From an uncultured Chlorobiaceae bacterium (GTDB lineage Bacteria; Bacteroidota; Chlorobiia; Chlorobiales; Chlorobiaceae): 64,000 nucleotides of DNA. Positions 15,100 through 24,450 of this stretch are shown piece after piece (within the stretch, counting starts at the first letter, position 1; every line of letters begins with the position of its first letter). Location: NCBI GenBank assembly GCA_903869365.1, contig CAIPYV010000022.1:18414-82413 (forward strand), in the 5' to 3' direction. The translations under genes were made by a program, and so were the position numbers. The notes below the pieces were generated by a model. The model saw nothing but the letters and a program-made list of their open reading frames with translations, did not search any database and was not told where the DNA came from.

Positions 15100-16230
15100 T
15101 CAACTCTCCTTGCTTACCGAAATAGTGTAGCCGTGTGTTTTCAATAATGCCTGTCGTTTTGCAAGATCAAGGTCGTGCTCGATCATCTCTTTTATCATCT
15201 CATCAAGCGTTATTTCAGGTACCCAGCCAAGATCTGCTTCAGCCAGAGACGGGTCGCCAAGAAGCGTTTCAACCTCTGCCGGACGGAAGTAGCGTGGGTC
15301 AACCGTGACAATCACGTCACCCACGTGTACTGCTGGTGCTTTGTCGCCTGTTACTGCAGAGACAATACCCTTTTCATGTTTCCCTTCCCCTTCAAAGGTA
15401 ATGGTAATGCCAATCTGAAGAGCTGCTTTTGTTATGAATTCGCGGACGCTATACTGGACGCCCGTTGCAATGACATAATCTTTTGGATTCTCCTGCTGCA
15501 GCATCATCCATTGCATGCGGACATAATCTTTTGCGTGCCCCCAGTCGCGTAGAGCGTTCATGTTGCCGATATAGAGGCAGTGCTCAAATCCCTGTGAAAT
15601 ATTTGCAAGGCTGCGAGTAATCTTTCGTGTCACGAAAGTTTCGCCCCTTCGCGGTGATTCATGGTTGAAAAGAATTCCGTTGCAGGCGAACATGCCATAC
15701 GCTTCACGGTAGTTTACTGTTATCCAGTAGGCGTAAAGTTTGGCGACTGCATAAGGACTTCGTGGGTAGAAAGGTGTGGTTTCACGCTGTGGGATTTCCT
15801 GTACTAATCCGTAGAGTTCAGAGGTTGATGCCTGATAATATCTGGTTTTCTTTTCGAGTCCGAGAAAACGGATTGCTTCGAGAAGTCGCAACGTCCCCAT
15901 GCCATCGACATCGGCTGTATATTCCGGGGATTCAAAGCTGACCGCTACATGGCTTTGTGCTCCAAGGTTATAGACTTCGTCGGGTTGTATTTCTGCAATA
16001 ATACGGGTCAGGTTGCTGCTGTCGGTGAGATCTCCATAGTGGAGCACAAAGTTGCGATGGTTTACATGCGGATCTTGATAGAGATGATCAATGCGCTCAG
16101 TATTGAGAGAGCTGGCTCGACGCTTAATTCCATGGACTTCATAACCTTTTTCAAGCAGAAGCTCAGCTAAATATGAACCATCCTGTCCAGTTATGCCCGT
16201 AATGAGGGCGACTTTCTGTGTTTTCATCAT
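15100..16230 (-). CDS. gmd: GDP-mannose 4,6-dehydratase
   Basis: This 376-residue short-chain dehydrogenase converts GDP-mannose to GDP-4-keto-6-deoxymannose, the first step of GDP-fucose synthesis. The NAD(P)-binding glycine motif [15 protein letters not shown] lies at about residues 10-24. [16 protein letters not shown], the STSELYG triplet and [15 protein letters not shown] (the YxxxK pair) are present, together with [21 protein letters not shown]. Length and every conserved block match Gmd. Its ATG overlaps the TGA of fcl by four bases, so the two are translationally coupled. Three glycosyltransferase-like genes follow on the same strand. Confidence 0.97.
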   Translation of the reverse strand: MMKTQKVALITGITGQDGSYLAELLLEKGYEVHGIKRRASSLNTERIDHLYQDPHVNHRNFVLHYGDLTDSSNLTRIIAEIQPDEVYNLGAQSHVAVSFESPEYTADVDGMGTLRLLEAIRFLGLEKKTRYYQASTSELYGLVQEIPQRETTPFYPRSPYAVAKLYAYWITVNYREAYGMFACNGILFNHESPRRGETFVTRKITRSLANISQGFEHCLYIGNMNALRDWGHAKDYVRMQWMMLQQENPKDYVIATGVQYSVREFITKAALQIGITITFEGEGKHEKGIVSAVTGDKAPAVHVGDVIVTVDPRYFRPAEVETLLGDPSLAEADLGWVPEITLDEMIKEMIEHDLDLAKRQALLKTHGYTISVSKES

Positions 16231-17198
16231 GATGTATAGGTGTTCAAAAAATCGTTGTAGGCTAAGGAAAGCCCCTGTTTCAAAGTGACTTTGGCTTTCC
16301 AGCCTAAAGTATTCAGGAGGGTACTGTCCATTAATTTGCGAGGAGCACCGTCTGGCTTTCCGGGGTCGAATTTAATCTCTCCCTGAAATCCGATGGTATC
16401 TGCAACGGTTTCGGCAAGTTTGAGGATAGTGATGTCATCGCCGTAGCCGACATTGATGTGGCTTTGCATTGGGTGAGTGTGGGCGGCGAATGTGGCGTAC
16501 TCAAGGTTCATGATATGCACGCAGGCAGCGGCCATATCGTCAACATAGAGGAACTCCCTGCGTGGACTTCCGGAACCCCAGACGGTAACTGCAGGAGAGT
16601 CAGTTATTTTGGCATCATGGATACGGCGGATAAGTGCCGGGATAACATGGCTGTTTTCGGGATGGTAGTTGTCGCCTGGCCCATACAGGTTGGTCGGCAT
16701 GACGCTGCGGTAATCGGTACCGTGACTTTCATGGTACTGACGGTTATAACTTTCACAGAGTTTAATGCCGGCAATCTTGGCAATGGCATAAGGTTCATTT
16801 GTGGGTTCAAGTGTTCCGGTCAACAAAGCGCTTTCGTTCATGGGCTGTGGCGCAAGTTTTGGATAAATACAACTTGAACCCAGCAGGAGAATTTTTTTTA
16901 CCCCTACCCTCCAGGCCTCATGAATAACGTTTGACTCAATCATCAGGTTGGTATAGATGAATTCGGCCGGATAGGTGTTGTTAGCATGAATACCGCCGAC
17001 TTTTGCCGCAGCAAGATAGATCTGATCAGGTTTCTCCGCTTCCAGAAAGGCACGCACTCCTGCTTGATCGGTAAGGTTGAGTTCGGAACGGCTTCGGGTG
17101 ATGATGTTTTTCTGTCCGTTCTGAGCGAGTGTGCGCAGAATGGCTGATCCAACCATACCCTGATGGCCGGCTACGAATATTTTTGGTTGATTATCCAT
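16227..17198 (-). CDS. fcl: GDP-L-fucose synthase
   Basis: This enzyme (also called wcaG) performs the 3,5-epimerisation and 4-reduction of GDP-4-keto-6-deoxymannose to GDP-L-fucose. The 323-residue protein has the Rossmann motif [14 protein letters not shown] at about residues 9-22. [20 protein letters not shown], the catalytic [19 protein letters not shown] and [25 protein letters not shown] are also present, all diagnostic of the family. Together with the overlapping gmd gene it gives a complete route from GDP-mannose to GDP-L-fucose. The gene for a GT10 fucosyltransferase that could use this product lies 63 bp upstream. Confidence 0.97.
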   Translation of the reverse strand: MDNQPKIFVAGHQGMVGSAILRTLAQNGQKNIITRSRSELNLTDQAGVRAFLEAEKPDQIYLAAAKVGGIHANNTYPAEFIYTNLMIESNVIHEAWRVGVKKILLLGSSCIYPKLAPQPMNESALLTGTLEPTNEPYAIAKIAGIKLCESYNRQYHESHGTDYRSVMPTNLYGPGDNYHPENSHVIPALIRRIHDAKITDSPAVTVWGSGSPRREFLYVDDMAAACVHIMNLEYATFAAHTHPMQSHINVGYGDDITILKLAETVADTIGFQGEIKFDPGKPDGAPRKLMDSTLLNTLGWKAKVTLKQGLSLAYNDFLNTYTS

Positions 17199-17261
17199 TA
17201 AGAAAAAAAAGTTTCGATCCTGAAACGCATATCGTTCTTGAAAATAAGCAAATGAAGGAAA

Positions 17262-18212
17262 TTATACGGCATTACCAAGGAGATTGCGAATAAATTCTCG
17301 AAATGGTTCAATTGATGGTTTCGTAAGCAGTAAAGGCTCTTCAGCATAGGCTGCCAACTGTTTTTGAGCATGTAAAGCCTCATAGAGCACATCGAAATTG
17401 CTCCATTTAATTTGTTCAAGATTAAGAAAAGCCTTCGGGTTAAAATCTGCTGATACCTTGCTGTCTGTCCAGGTTATTGGCAATGACTCGCCAAGAAAGG
17501 CTTCAGGAATTTTTTCAGTGTAATAACCGGGGTGTAACTTGTTTTCAGGACAGAGATTAAATGCGTAGTTATTGAGAAGAGTAAGTTTTTCAAATCCACT
17601 GTTGGTGTGGTTCTTGATTTTTTTATCAAAATATTTCCCGAATCCATCGATGGCAATGACTTTTTGTATTGCGTGAAACATTTGTTTTCTTGGTCCGTTC
17701 AGATGAGATGCAAAGATTACTGCTTTTTGAGGCCTGGATAAAAATTTGTGTCCAAGAGGCTGCATCATTCTGCTGATACTGAACAGTTTACCGAATCGTT
17801 TATTTTTATTTCCCTGCAAACCTTCATGCGACCAGTCTACCATTTCCATCCAGTATGGCAGTCTATAATGCTTGTTGTTATCTTCTGAAAAGTCAAAAGA
17901 TATTGAATAGTCGGTTTTGACACTGTCGTGGCGTAAGTTTTCGCAGGTGTGAAAGAGCGTTAACGGTTTGTAATGTCTGTTATTAATATATTTAGTGATC
18001 AAAGAGTGACAGTGATCGGGAAGGAGTACCGATGTCCCTTTTTTTAAAATCCATTTGAGTGCGTTCATTGGTTTGCCAATGATCAAGATATCGCATTTAT
18101 CGGGATCAACCCACACAATATCGAATCCTAAACTGGATATAAGCAGTGGTAGTAACGAGTCTTCCTTATAGGTATAATATTGTCCTATCGTAGACAGTTT
18201 TAATGGTTTCAT
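17262..18212 (-). CDS. GT10 alpha-1,3/1,4-fucosyltransferase
   Basis: The 316-residue protein is a family GT10 fucosyltransferase. The hallmark C-terminal donor-binding motif is intact at about residues 216-236 (YAFNLCPEN, then GYYTEKIPEAFLG), followed by LPITWTD and DFNPKAFLN. This is the same block found in Helicobacter FucT enzymes. It would transfer L-fucose from GDP-fucose to a surface glycan. The complete GDP-fucose pathway (gmd, fcl) is encoded directly downstream, which explains the donor supply. Its start overlaps the stop of the upstream gene by four bases. The Helicobacter-type C-terminal heptad repeats are absent. Acceptor and linkage are unknown. Confidence 0.92.
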   Translation of the reverse strand: MKPLKLSTIGQYYTYKEDSLLPLLISSLGFDIVWVDPDKCDILIIGKPMNALKWILKKGTSVLLPDHCHSLITKYINNRHYKPLTLFHTCENLRHDSVKTDYSISFDFSEDNNKHYRLPYWMEMVDWSHEGLQGNKNKRFGKLFSISRMMQPLGHKFLSRPQKAVIFASHLNGPRKQMFHAIQKVIAIDGFGKYFDKKIKNHTNSGFEKLTLLNNYAFNLCPENKLHPGYYTEKIPEAFLGESLPITWTDSKVSADFNPKAFLNLEQIKWSNFDVLYEALHAQKQLAAYAEEPLLLTKPSIEPFREFIRNLLGNAV

Positions 18213-19177
18213 TGAGTGACAGATTTGATCGTGAACCCATCAACCAGGGCAATCCACTCTCCAGAAATGCTTTGATGAGCATCAATAGTATGCATTCCGT
18301 CACTGTTCCAACATTCATTTCCTGGTTGTACAACGGGTTCCTTTTCTGGCGGATCTTCTTTATATCTCTTTTCTGTCAATTCAGTAATTCGGATGGCCCA
18401 AACTTTTGAACCGTAGCAGGGGGTTTCATCCTGAGCGTATCGGTATAATTCTCCGTCATTGTTGATCACTTTTCCACCTGGACGGGCATAATTGGGACTT
18501 TGTCTCATTACCGGGCTTTTTGGGTGTTCTTTCCATGGGCCAGTAAGTGTCTTGGAGGTAAAAAGATGGAGGTTTTTGCTTTTGGGTGCGTAACTGAACA
18601 GATACCAGCGCCCCATGTAATTGAGAATCGAGGGATCGACAAGTGCTGACATACGGCCTTGGCCTTTGATGAGTGTTGCTTTATGCTGCCATTTGTCAGG
18701 AAATTGCAATGCCTCGTAAAGTTGTATCCCTCCTGATTCGTAACATTCCGGTATCATGTAATAGCAGTTATCCCAGAAAAAAACAGAGGGGTAAGAGAGG
18801 TGGAAGCGTTCTTTGAGAACGACCTTGCGGTATTGCCATTGCATCATGTTGCTGCTGAAGGCATAGGCGATTTCGCCACTATTTCTCTTGTCATTCAGTA
18901 CTTCAAAGAAAAGATAGTAGCCGCTGTGGTTCTGGATCATGAATGGGTCGGCAACGAAACGGGCATTGATGTCTGTAACATCTCTTGCGCTGAGTATCGG
19001 GTTGCTGAAGCCTATTGGGGGAAAGAGCCTGATCGGTGAAGGACCTTGATAGATGCCGATTGCCCAGGTTTCACGACTACGGCGATCTATTTTTTTTTGG
19101 AGATGTTTTCGATAGCGTGCAATGAAGAGCAGAGCAGCCAAGTTTAAAAGGATCAGCAGAGAGGTAGTTATAAGCAT
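18209..19177 (-). CDS. GINT1_N-like (GH43-like) beta-propeller protein
   Basis: The 322-residue protein begins with a hydrophobic segment (about residues 2-20) and then shows a five-bladed beta-propeller signature. ARFVADPFMIQNHSGYYLFFE is followed by GEIAYAFSSNMMQWQY, LSYPSVFFWDNCYYMIPE, LVDPSILNYMGRWYLFSYA and PNYARPGGKVINNDGELYRY. This is the domain at the N-terminus of plant glucosamine inositolphosphorylceramide transferase 1. It also occurs in bacterial polysaccharide loci, often beside formyltransferase domains. Its biochemical role is unclear. It overlaps the fucosyltransferase gene by four bases and so belongs to the same transcript and probably the same glycan pathway. Confidence 0.75.
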   Translation of the reverse strand: MLITTSLLILLNLAALLFIARYRKHLQKKIDRRSRETWAIGIYQGPSPIRLFPPIGFSNPILSARDVTDINARFVADPFMIQNHSGYYLFFEVLNDKRNSGEIAYAFSSNMMQWQYRKVVLKERFHLSYPSVFFWDNCYYMIPECYESGGIQLYEALQFPDKWQHKATLIKGQGRMSALVDPSILNYMGRWYLFSYAPKSKNLHLFTSKTLTGPWKEHPKSPVMRQSPNYARPGGKVINNDGELYRYAQDETPCYGSKVWAIRITELTEKRYKEDPPEKEPVVQPGNECWNSDGMHTIDAHQSISGEWIALVDGFTIKSVTQ

Positions 19178-19203
19178 GACACAGAATAGGCAGGGGTTGT
19201 TGG

Positions 19204-21111
19204 TCAGGCAGTCATGAGTGTTTCCTGAGCTGTTGGCTTGACTGCAAACTGTATGTCATAGAGCATTTTATAAACGCCGTTTTTCTCTAGAAGCTCTTGA
19301 TGGTTGCCAGATTCCATGACGTTACCGCGTTCCATGACAATGATTTTGTCGGCGTTTTTAATGGTGGAGAGGCGGTGAGCTACCACAAGGGCGGTTCTGT
19401 TTTCCATAGCGTTGTCTATTGCCTGCTGAACAATTTTTTCGGATTCGTTGTCGAGCGCACTGGTTGCTTCGTCAAAGATCAGCAGTTCAGGGTTTTTTAC
19501 CATGGCACGGGCAATGGCAATTCGTTGGCGCTGACCTCCGGAAAGCTGAAGCCCTCGATCGCCGATCATGGTCTGGTATTGCTGTGGTTTATCCTCTATA
19601 AATTCGTGTGCATTTGCCAGTCTGGCAGCCTGTTCTATTCTTGAATGGTTGATTTCATCGTGGACACCATAGGCAATATTCTGTTCAATGGTGTCGTTGA
19701 AAAGTATCACTTCCTGACTGACTATGCCGATCATCTGGCGTAGCTGTTTATAGTCAAACTCACGGATATCAATACCGTCAATGGTGATGCGTCCTGAATC
19801 GACATCGTAAAAGCGCAGGAGGAGATCAACGGCTGTGGACTTACCGGAGCCGGACTGGCCGATCAGTGCGACCATTTCTCCTTTCTTTATCTCGAAGGAG
19901 ACGTGGTTGAGAACATTGGGGGCGTCTGGTTCTTTGTTGTATTTAAAACAGACATCTTCGAAGGTGATATTGCAGGAAAAGGTGTTGATTGAGCGGCTGC
20001 CGTTGGTTACATTGGTGTTGGTATCGAGTACTTCGAAAAGGCGTTCAATAGAGATCATGCCCATTTGAATTGATAAATTGGCATCGCCCAGCATTTTAAT
20101 CGGTCCCATGGTGGAGTAGAGGGTAAAGGCAAAGACGAGCAGTTCATTGGCGGTCATTGAGCCTTCGAATACCTGGAGTCCCCCGAACCAGAGGACCATT
20201 GCAATGGCAGCAATGAGGAGCGTTTCGTTGAGTGGACTGATAATATTGCGAATCCTTGACATTTTTATACTCAACTGCCTGAAATCATTGGTGAATGACA
20301 TGAACTTCGCGAGTTCAATTCCCTCAAACGCCGTTGATTTGATAACCTTGATGCCGTTGAACTTTTCCTGCAGAACGGAGTTCATGTCGCCCATTTTGGT
20401 CTGGAAGCTCTGGGCAAGGCCTTTGATATTTCGGCCCATAAAATTGATAACATAAAAAATCGACAGGGAGGTAACTGATGCAAAAGCGGTCAGTTTCCAG
20501 CTGAGTGCGAGAAGAACACCGATATAGACAAATATTGAAAAGGGGTTCTGCAGAAAATTGACAAAGGTTGAGCTGATGCTGTTATTGACGTTTTCTACAT
20601 CATTATTGACGTAGTTCATCAAATTGCCTACCCTGTTTTTGTTGAAATAATCGAGATGCATTTCGATGATGCTGTGAAATACTTCATCCCTGAGCTTTTT
20701 TGCAGTTTTGGTCTGTATCCTGAAAATAATCTGGCCGTTGAGGTAGATGAAAAAATTTTTCAGGGCAAATGCAAGAATCAGGAAAAAGCAGATTTTCAGA
20801 AGCGCCAATTGTTTGGTTGGTGCCTGGAACATCTGCTCAAATTCAAGCAGTGCCCAGTTTTTTAACTTTTCTGCACTGGTGGTATCTTTTGAGAGCTGAA
20901 GCGGTTGTTGTACAGAAGTGGATGTTTTAGCGTCGGAGGTTTGCTGGATTGCAGGCGATGATGAAAAAACGGCATTCAGCAGGGGAAGAATGGAGTAGAT
21001 CGATACGACGCTGAACAGTGAGGTCAAAACGCTGACAATAACAACCAAAATAATTTTTCCCTTGGAAGGGGCCATATACCGCAGCATCCTCATCAATATT
21101 CCGAACTTCAT
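19204..21111 (-). CDS. MsbA-like ABC exporter (fused membrane and ATPase domains)
   Basis: The 635-residue protein is a half-transporter with six membrane helices in about residues 1-345 and an ATPase domain after about 380. Walker A is GQSGSGKSTAVDLLLRF, the Q-loop is IVSQEVILFN, the signature is LSGGQRQRIAIARA, and Walker B is LLIFDEATSALD. The family flips lipid A core, lipid-linked sugars or peptides. An insertion of about 40 residues rich in Ser, Thr and Gln follows the first helix (residues 49-88). Lying within a glycan cluster next to a GT9 gene, it most likely exports a lipid-linked glycan or lipid A. The exact substrate is inferred only. Confidence 0.9.
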   Translation of the reverse strand: MKFGILMRMLRYMAPSKGKIILVVIVSVLTSLFSVVSIYSILPLLNAVFSSSPAIQQTSDAKTSTSVQQPLQLSKDTTSAEKLKNWALLEFEQMFQAPTKQLALLKICFFLILAFALKNFFIYLNGQIIFRIQTKTAKKLRDEVFHSIIEMHLDYFNKNRVGNLMNYVNNDVENVNNSISSTFVNFLQNPFSIFVYIGVLLALSWKLTAFASVTSLSIFYVINFMGRNIKGLAQSFQTKMGDMNSVLQEKFNGIKVIKSTAFEGIELAKFMSFTNDFRQLSIKMSRIRNIISPLNETLLIAAIAMVLWFGGLQVFEGSMTANELLVFAFTLYSTMGPIKMLGDANLSIQMGMISIERLFEVLDTNTNVTNGSRSINTFSCNITFEDVCFKYNKEPDAPNVLNHVSFEIKKGEMVALIGQSGSGKSTAVDLLLRFYDVDSGRITIDGIDIREFDYKQLRQMIGIVSQEVILFNDTIEQNIAYGVHDEINHSRIEQAARLANAHEFIEDKPQQYQTMIGDRGLQLSGGQRQRIAIARAMVKNPELLIFDEATSALDNESEKIVQQAIDNAMENRTALVVAHRLSTIKNADKIIVMERGNVMESGNHQELLEKNGVYKMLYDIQFAVKPTAQETLMTA

Positions 21112-21200
21112 AAGCTCCCTGATCGTGTTTTGTTTATCGTAACTCTTAATATAGTGTATAAATCAGAATAATCAGTTTTAGTTAACAGTGCCGAGAAAGA

Positions 21201-21233
21201 GAGTGCTGAGTGCTGAGAAGGAAAGTACTGAGT
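21201..21233 (+). repeat. TGAGTGC heptameric repeat, forward copy
   Basis: GAGTGCTGAGTGCTGAG at 21201-21217 is about two and a half units of a heptamer, followed by the degenerate copy AAAGTACTGAGTT. Together with the inverted copy at 21274-21299 it could form a hairpin with a 10-bp stem (AGTGCTGAGT/ACTCAGCACT). Confidence 0.75.
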
Positions 21234-21273
21234 TGGGGCTCATCGTTCCCTGATGTGTCATGAAGCGGCAAGC

Positions 21274-21299
21274 CACTCAGCACTTGGCACTCAGGACTT
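21274..21299 (-). repeat. TGAGTGC heptameric repeat, inverted copy at a stop codon
   Basis: CACTCAGCACTTGGCACTCAGGACTT is the reverse-strand version of the repeat. The TGA stop of the GT9 gene (21277-21279) lies inside it, and the last codons (Lys-Cys) are encoded by it. Confidence 0.75.
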
Positions 21300-22332
21300 C
21301 TAAAAGATTGTGGAGGGCGGCGGTTACTTGTTTGGGGTCGATATCGATGATGTCGGGTGTTGGGGATATAATGATATCTTGAAGGGTGCTCAATGGGCCG
21401 AATTGGGTCCGATCGGCGAGGTGCTGGCGGTAGAGGGCTATGATTGGTGTGTCGGAACATGCCGCAATATGGACGAGGGAGGTGTCGGGGGTGATGAGGA
21501 GCTTGAGCTTTTTGACAATTTCGCCGACTTCATAGATGTTTTGTGTTGAGGGTGATTGCAGGACGTTGGGATGCGGTTGTTCAAGCTTTCTTTTTTCTTC
21601 AAGTTCTTTGGGAGCTGAGAGGATAATAAAGGTTTCGTCGGTGAAACTCTTGATCAGTTGAGACCATTGCTCATGGGTTCGGTGTCCTCCGATGTGCCCG
21701 GCACTGATGTTGATACCGATATATTTGCCGGGCTGGATTGTTTTCAGAAATGAGGCGGTTGCAGTGCAGACCGGCATAGGGGGCAGGTAGGGTCTGCATG
21801 GTTCTCCGGTTGTTGAACCGATGGCGCTTAGAAGAGAAAGATTTTTGGCTGATTCGTGGGTATTGGGTTCAAGAGTGATGAGCTGATCAAACAGTCCTTC
21901 ATGATGAGGATTGAAGTGGCCAATTTTGTGTCGGGCCCGGATAAGCAAAGACTGGATAAGAAAGTGGGTTGAAGGGTGGTCTTTGGGATTGAAGAGGAGA
22001 TCAAACTTTTTTGAGAGAATCCCCTTGTAGTAACGTTTCATGTTTCTTTTGGCGTGGTAAACTTCCGTGACATTGGGGTCGGCACTGAAAAAGTTGAAGA
22101 TGATCTTGCTGAAAGCGATGATGTATATTGAAAGCTCAGGATACTCTCTTCGGAGGGTGCCGATAAGGGGAGTGAGTAAAATGCAATCGCCATAGCATTC
22201 CCTTGCGAGAATGACGATGCTTTCGGGATTTCCATGAAAAAGCGGTTGTGTGTGCGGTCGTTTTCCGATTACCTGGAGGGTGCGGGCAAAGTTTTTACGG
22301 AAGCGAGTATGATCTTTTTTTTTCGCGCTCAT
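21277..22332 (-). CDS. GT9 (heptosyltransferase-like) glycosyltransferase
   Basis: The 351-residue protein is a GT-B enzyme of family GT9, the ADP-heptose:LPS heptosyltransferase family. It has the N-terminal ILARECYGDCILLTPLIGTLRREYP at about residues 32-56, and PGKYIGINISAGHIGGHRTHEQWSQLI at the start of the second domain. The C-terminal motif LKLLITPDTSLVHIAACSDTPIIALY contains the D-T-S/G-x-x-H pattern of the donor site. It probably adds a core sugar to LPS. No heptose synthesis gene is in view. The final residues Ala-Lys-Cys and the stop come from a dispersed repeat, so the natural C-terminus may have been replaced. Confidence 0.88.
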   Translation of the reverse strand: MSAKKKDHTRFRKNFARTLQVIGKRPHTQPLFHGNPESIVILARECYGDCILLTPLIGTLRREYPELSIYIIAFSKIIFNFFSADPNVTEVYHAKRNMKRYYKGILSKKFDLLFNPKDHPSTHFLIQSLLIRARHKIGHFNPHHEGLFDQLITLEPNTHESAKNLSLLSAIGSTTGEPCRPYLPPMPVCTATASFLKTIQPGKYIGINISAGHIGGHRTHEQWSQLIKSFTDETFIILSAPKELEEKRKLEQPHPNVLQSPSTQNIYEVGEIVKKLKLLITPDTSLVHIAACSDTPIIALYRQHLADRTQFGPLSTLQDIIISPTPDIIDIDPKQVTAALHNLLEVLSAKC

Positions 22333-22353
22333 TTTCCTGGACTATGACTTGAT

Positions 22354-23427
22354 TTATATTGTTAATGTTTCAAGAAGTTGCTCGTATTGGGCAACGACGG
22401 TCTGGAGTGTAAACTTTTCTTCGATAATTTTTCTTGCTTCTCTTCCGGCTTGTTTATAATCAGATTGTAATAAAGTTACAACACCATCAGCAAGTTCTTT
22501 ACTGTTGTCGGGGTTAACAATAATACCTGATCGGTTATTGATGATGATATCGGCCAGTCCGCTGCCGGATGTTGCGACTACCGGTTTTGCGGATGCCATG
22601 GATTCCAGTGCGCTCATGGACATGCCTTCTTCGGGCGACGGCATTATGGTTATATCGACTCCGCAGAGTATTTCAGGGATATCTGTTCTGAAACCGGTAA
22701 AGGTTACCTTATCGGACACTGTAAGTTTTTTTGTCAGATCTTTGAGTTTTTGTTCCATACTTCCTGTACCGACGATTATAAAATGGATCGGGTTGATTTT
22801 TTGAACGATGTACGGGATGGCACTGATAAAACATTCCAGGCCCTTGTTTTCATCGAGCCGGCTTATGACGGCTGCCACGTATTGTTCAGGGTGAAGGGTG
22901 TTATTGTTTTTGTTTGGTATTCTGAAACGGTGAAGATCTATTCCATCATAGATAACGGTGATTTTATGGTCAGGGATGTTAAAATCTTCCTTGAGTTCAC
23001 GTTTGATTTTGTCTGAAACGGCTATAATTCTGTCAACAAGTTTATTGTAAAGGAGTCTGTTGATCTGTTTTTTTATTCCTTTTTTCCGGTAAGGGACGTT
23101 GCGTGTTAACATCACCACTCTGTGGGATAACCTGCCAGCCAATGACGCGACCCAATAAAATTTTGGTGAACAGATTTCGATGACATCAATGTTGTTTTTT
23201 TCTATAAGCTGTATAAGTTTCGGGATGATAAGGAGGTTGAGATCAGATTTTGGATTAATGGTGCAGACCGGGATGTTTTCTTCAGGGAGACGTCTCGACA
23301 GGCCACTTTCCGGTAAACAGCAGACAGTTACTCGATGACCACGTTTAAGAAGCTCTTGACTGTATAACAGGATTCTGTTTGCTCCACCCGACCAGTGCGG
23401 CGTTGCGTCAAATATCAGGATATTCAT
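22354..23427 (-). CDS. GT4 glycosyltransferase
   Basis: The 357-residue protein is a retaining GT-B enzyme of family GT4. The N-terminus (ILIFDATPHWSGGANRILLYSQELLKRGH) carries the usual glycine-rich loop. The second domain begins with YVAAVISRLDENKGLECFISAIPYI near residue 187. FIIVGTGSMEQKL, VTFTGFRTDIPEIL and ITIMPSPEEGMSMSALESMASAKPVVAT follow, with the E-x7-E motif at about 275-283. It is the first gene of the minus-strand glycan cluster as seen here and is separated by 84 bp from a divergent protease gene. Donor and acceptor are unknown. Confidence 0.92.
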   Translation of the reverse strand: MNILIFDATPHWSGGANRILLYSQELLKRGHRVTVCCLPESGLSRRLPEENIPVCTINPKSDLNLLIIPKLIQLIEKNNIDVIEICSPKFYWVASLAGRLSHRVVMLTRNVPYRKKGIKKQINRLLYNKLVDRIIAVSDKIKRELKEDFNIPDHKITVIYDGIDLHRFRIPNKNNNTLHPEQYVAAVISRLDENKGLECFISAIPYIVQKINPIHFIIVGTGSMEQKLKDLTKKLTVSDKVTFTGFRTDIPEILCGVDITIMPSPEEGMSMSALESMASAKPVVATSGSGLADIIINNRSGIIVNPDNSKELADGVVTLLQSDYKQAGREARKIIEEKFTLQTVVAQYEQLLETLTI

Positions 23428-23511
23428 GAATGGGTGCCTGAATTATCGGGGTTTCGAAACGTTAAAGTATAACATTCCAAGAGATTTCATTGTTACCGAT
23501 CGTTATAATCT

Positions 23512-24450
23512 ATGCAGGCATTTTCTTCTTCAGATCCTTTTGCGACAAGGCGACTCTCCTTTTTCGCCAATACGCTTTTTGTAATTGGTATCATGTTGCT
23601 TTACATGCTTGCCGGTGCTCTGCTTTTTCCTTTTGTCAACGGTGGTGGCAAGGGTTTTTCGCTCTCTCATTTTGACCGGAATCTGCTGCTTTCCATACGC
23701 TTTCTTCAGGCAGGTGGACAGATACTGGTTCTTGCCATGCCTGTTATTCTGCATGCTGCATGGCATACAGGAAAGAAAAATCCCTTTTCACTCGAGAGTC
23801 TTGCTTTTTTAGGGATACGCAGGAATGTAAACTTTAGTGCTGCCGTTTTGGCTGTCGGTGGTATTTTTCTGCTTCAGCCTTTGCTGTATTCTATTACTGC
23901 AGTTCAGGATATGTACCTCTGGCCTGCTCTTGGTGCTGAGGGGGGAGAAGTAGCTCATCAGCGGGATGTCATGGAGTCGTTTATCAGAGAGCTTGCTTTG
24001 GTGCGGACGGTTCCGGAGTTTGTTGCCGTTGCTTTTGTTCTTGCCGTTACTCCGGCGTTTTGTGAGGAGCTGCTTTTCAGGGGTTATATCCAGCAGAATT
24101 ACAGTGCTTCCATGAAGTCAGGTTGGGCAGTTTTTTTGACAGGCAGTGTGTTTGCTTTTTTTCATTTGAGTGCAGCAAATCTTGTTCCTCTGGCTTTGCT
24201 GGGGTGGTATATTGGCTATATTTACAGTAAAACAGGTAATCTGGGAGTGCCGTTTTTTGTTCATCTTCTGAATAATTTTGTGGCTCTCCTTTTTCTTTTG
24301 TTTACGGCAGGCGGGAATTTGCCAGGGCCGGTTCAACCGGAATTTTTGCTTCATGCCGTTTGGTGGTGGCTGGTAGTTGGGGTGAGTTTGCTGCTGTTTG
24401 TGATGGTTGTCTTGAGGTTTTCTGATGATCGGTTTTTTAACAATGGATAA
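23512..24450 (+). CDS. CPBP-family intramembrane metalloprotease
   Basis: The 312-residue integral membrane protein has about seven or eight hydrophobic segments. It carries the CPBP/Abi (CAAX protease and bacteriocin-processing) motifs EELLFRGYIQ at about residues 183-192, FFHLSAANLVPLALLGWYIG at about 217-236, and VPFFVHLLNNF at about 246-256. These supply the Glu-Glu, His and His-Asn residues of the active site. In bacteria the family trims membrane proteins or confers bacteriocin self-immunity. The substrate here is unknown. Its stop overlaps the cdsA start by one base (TAATG), so the two genes are probably co-translated. Confidence 0.9.
   Translation: MQAFSSSDPFATRRLSFFANTLFVIGIMLLYMLAGALLFPFVNGGGKGFSLSHFDRNLLLSIRFLQAGGQILVLAMPVILHAAWHTGKKNPFSLESLAFLGIRRNVNFSAAVLAVGGIFLLQPLLYSITAVQDMYLWPALGAEGGEVAHQRDVMESFIRELALVRTVPEFVAVAFVLAVTPAFCEELLFRGYIQQNYSASMKSGWAVFLTGSVFAFFHLSAANLVPLALLGWYIGYIYSKTGNLGVPFFVHLLNNFVALLFLLFTAGGNLPGPVQPEFLLHAVWWWLVVGVSLLLFVMVVLRFSDDRFFNNG

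Noticed and set aside
15175..16877. Plus-strand open frames of 125 and 139 codons opposite gmd and fcl
   Set aside because: They are antisense to strongly conserved genes with full motif sets and have no family resemblance.
21201..21299. TGAGTGC repeats as a CRISPR array
   Set aside because: Units are 7-14 bp without unique spacers of regular length, and no cas genes are present.
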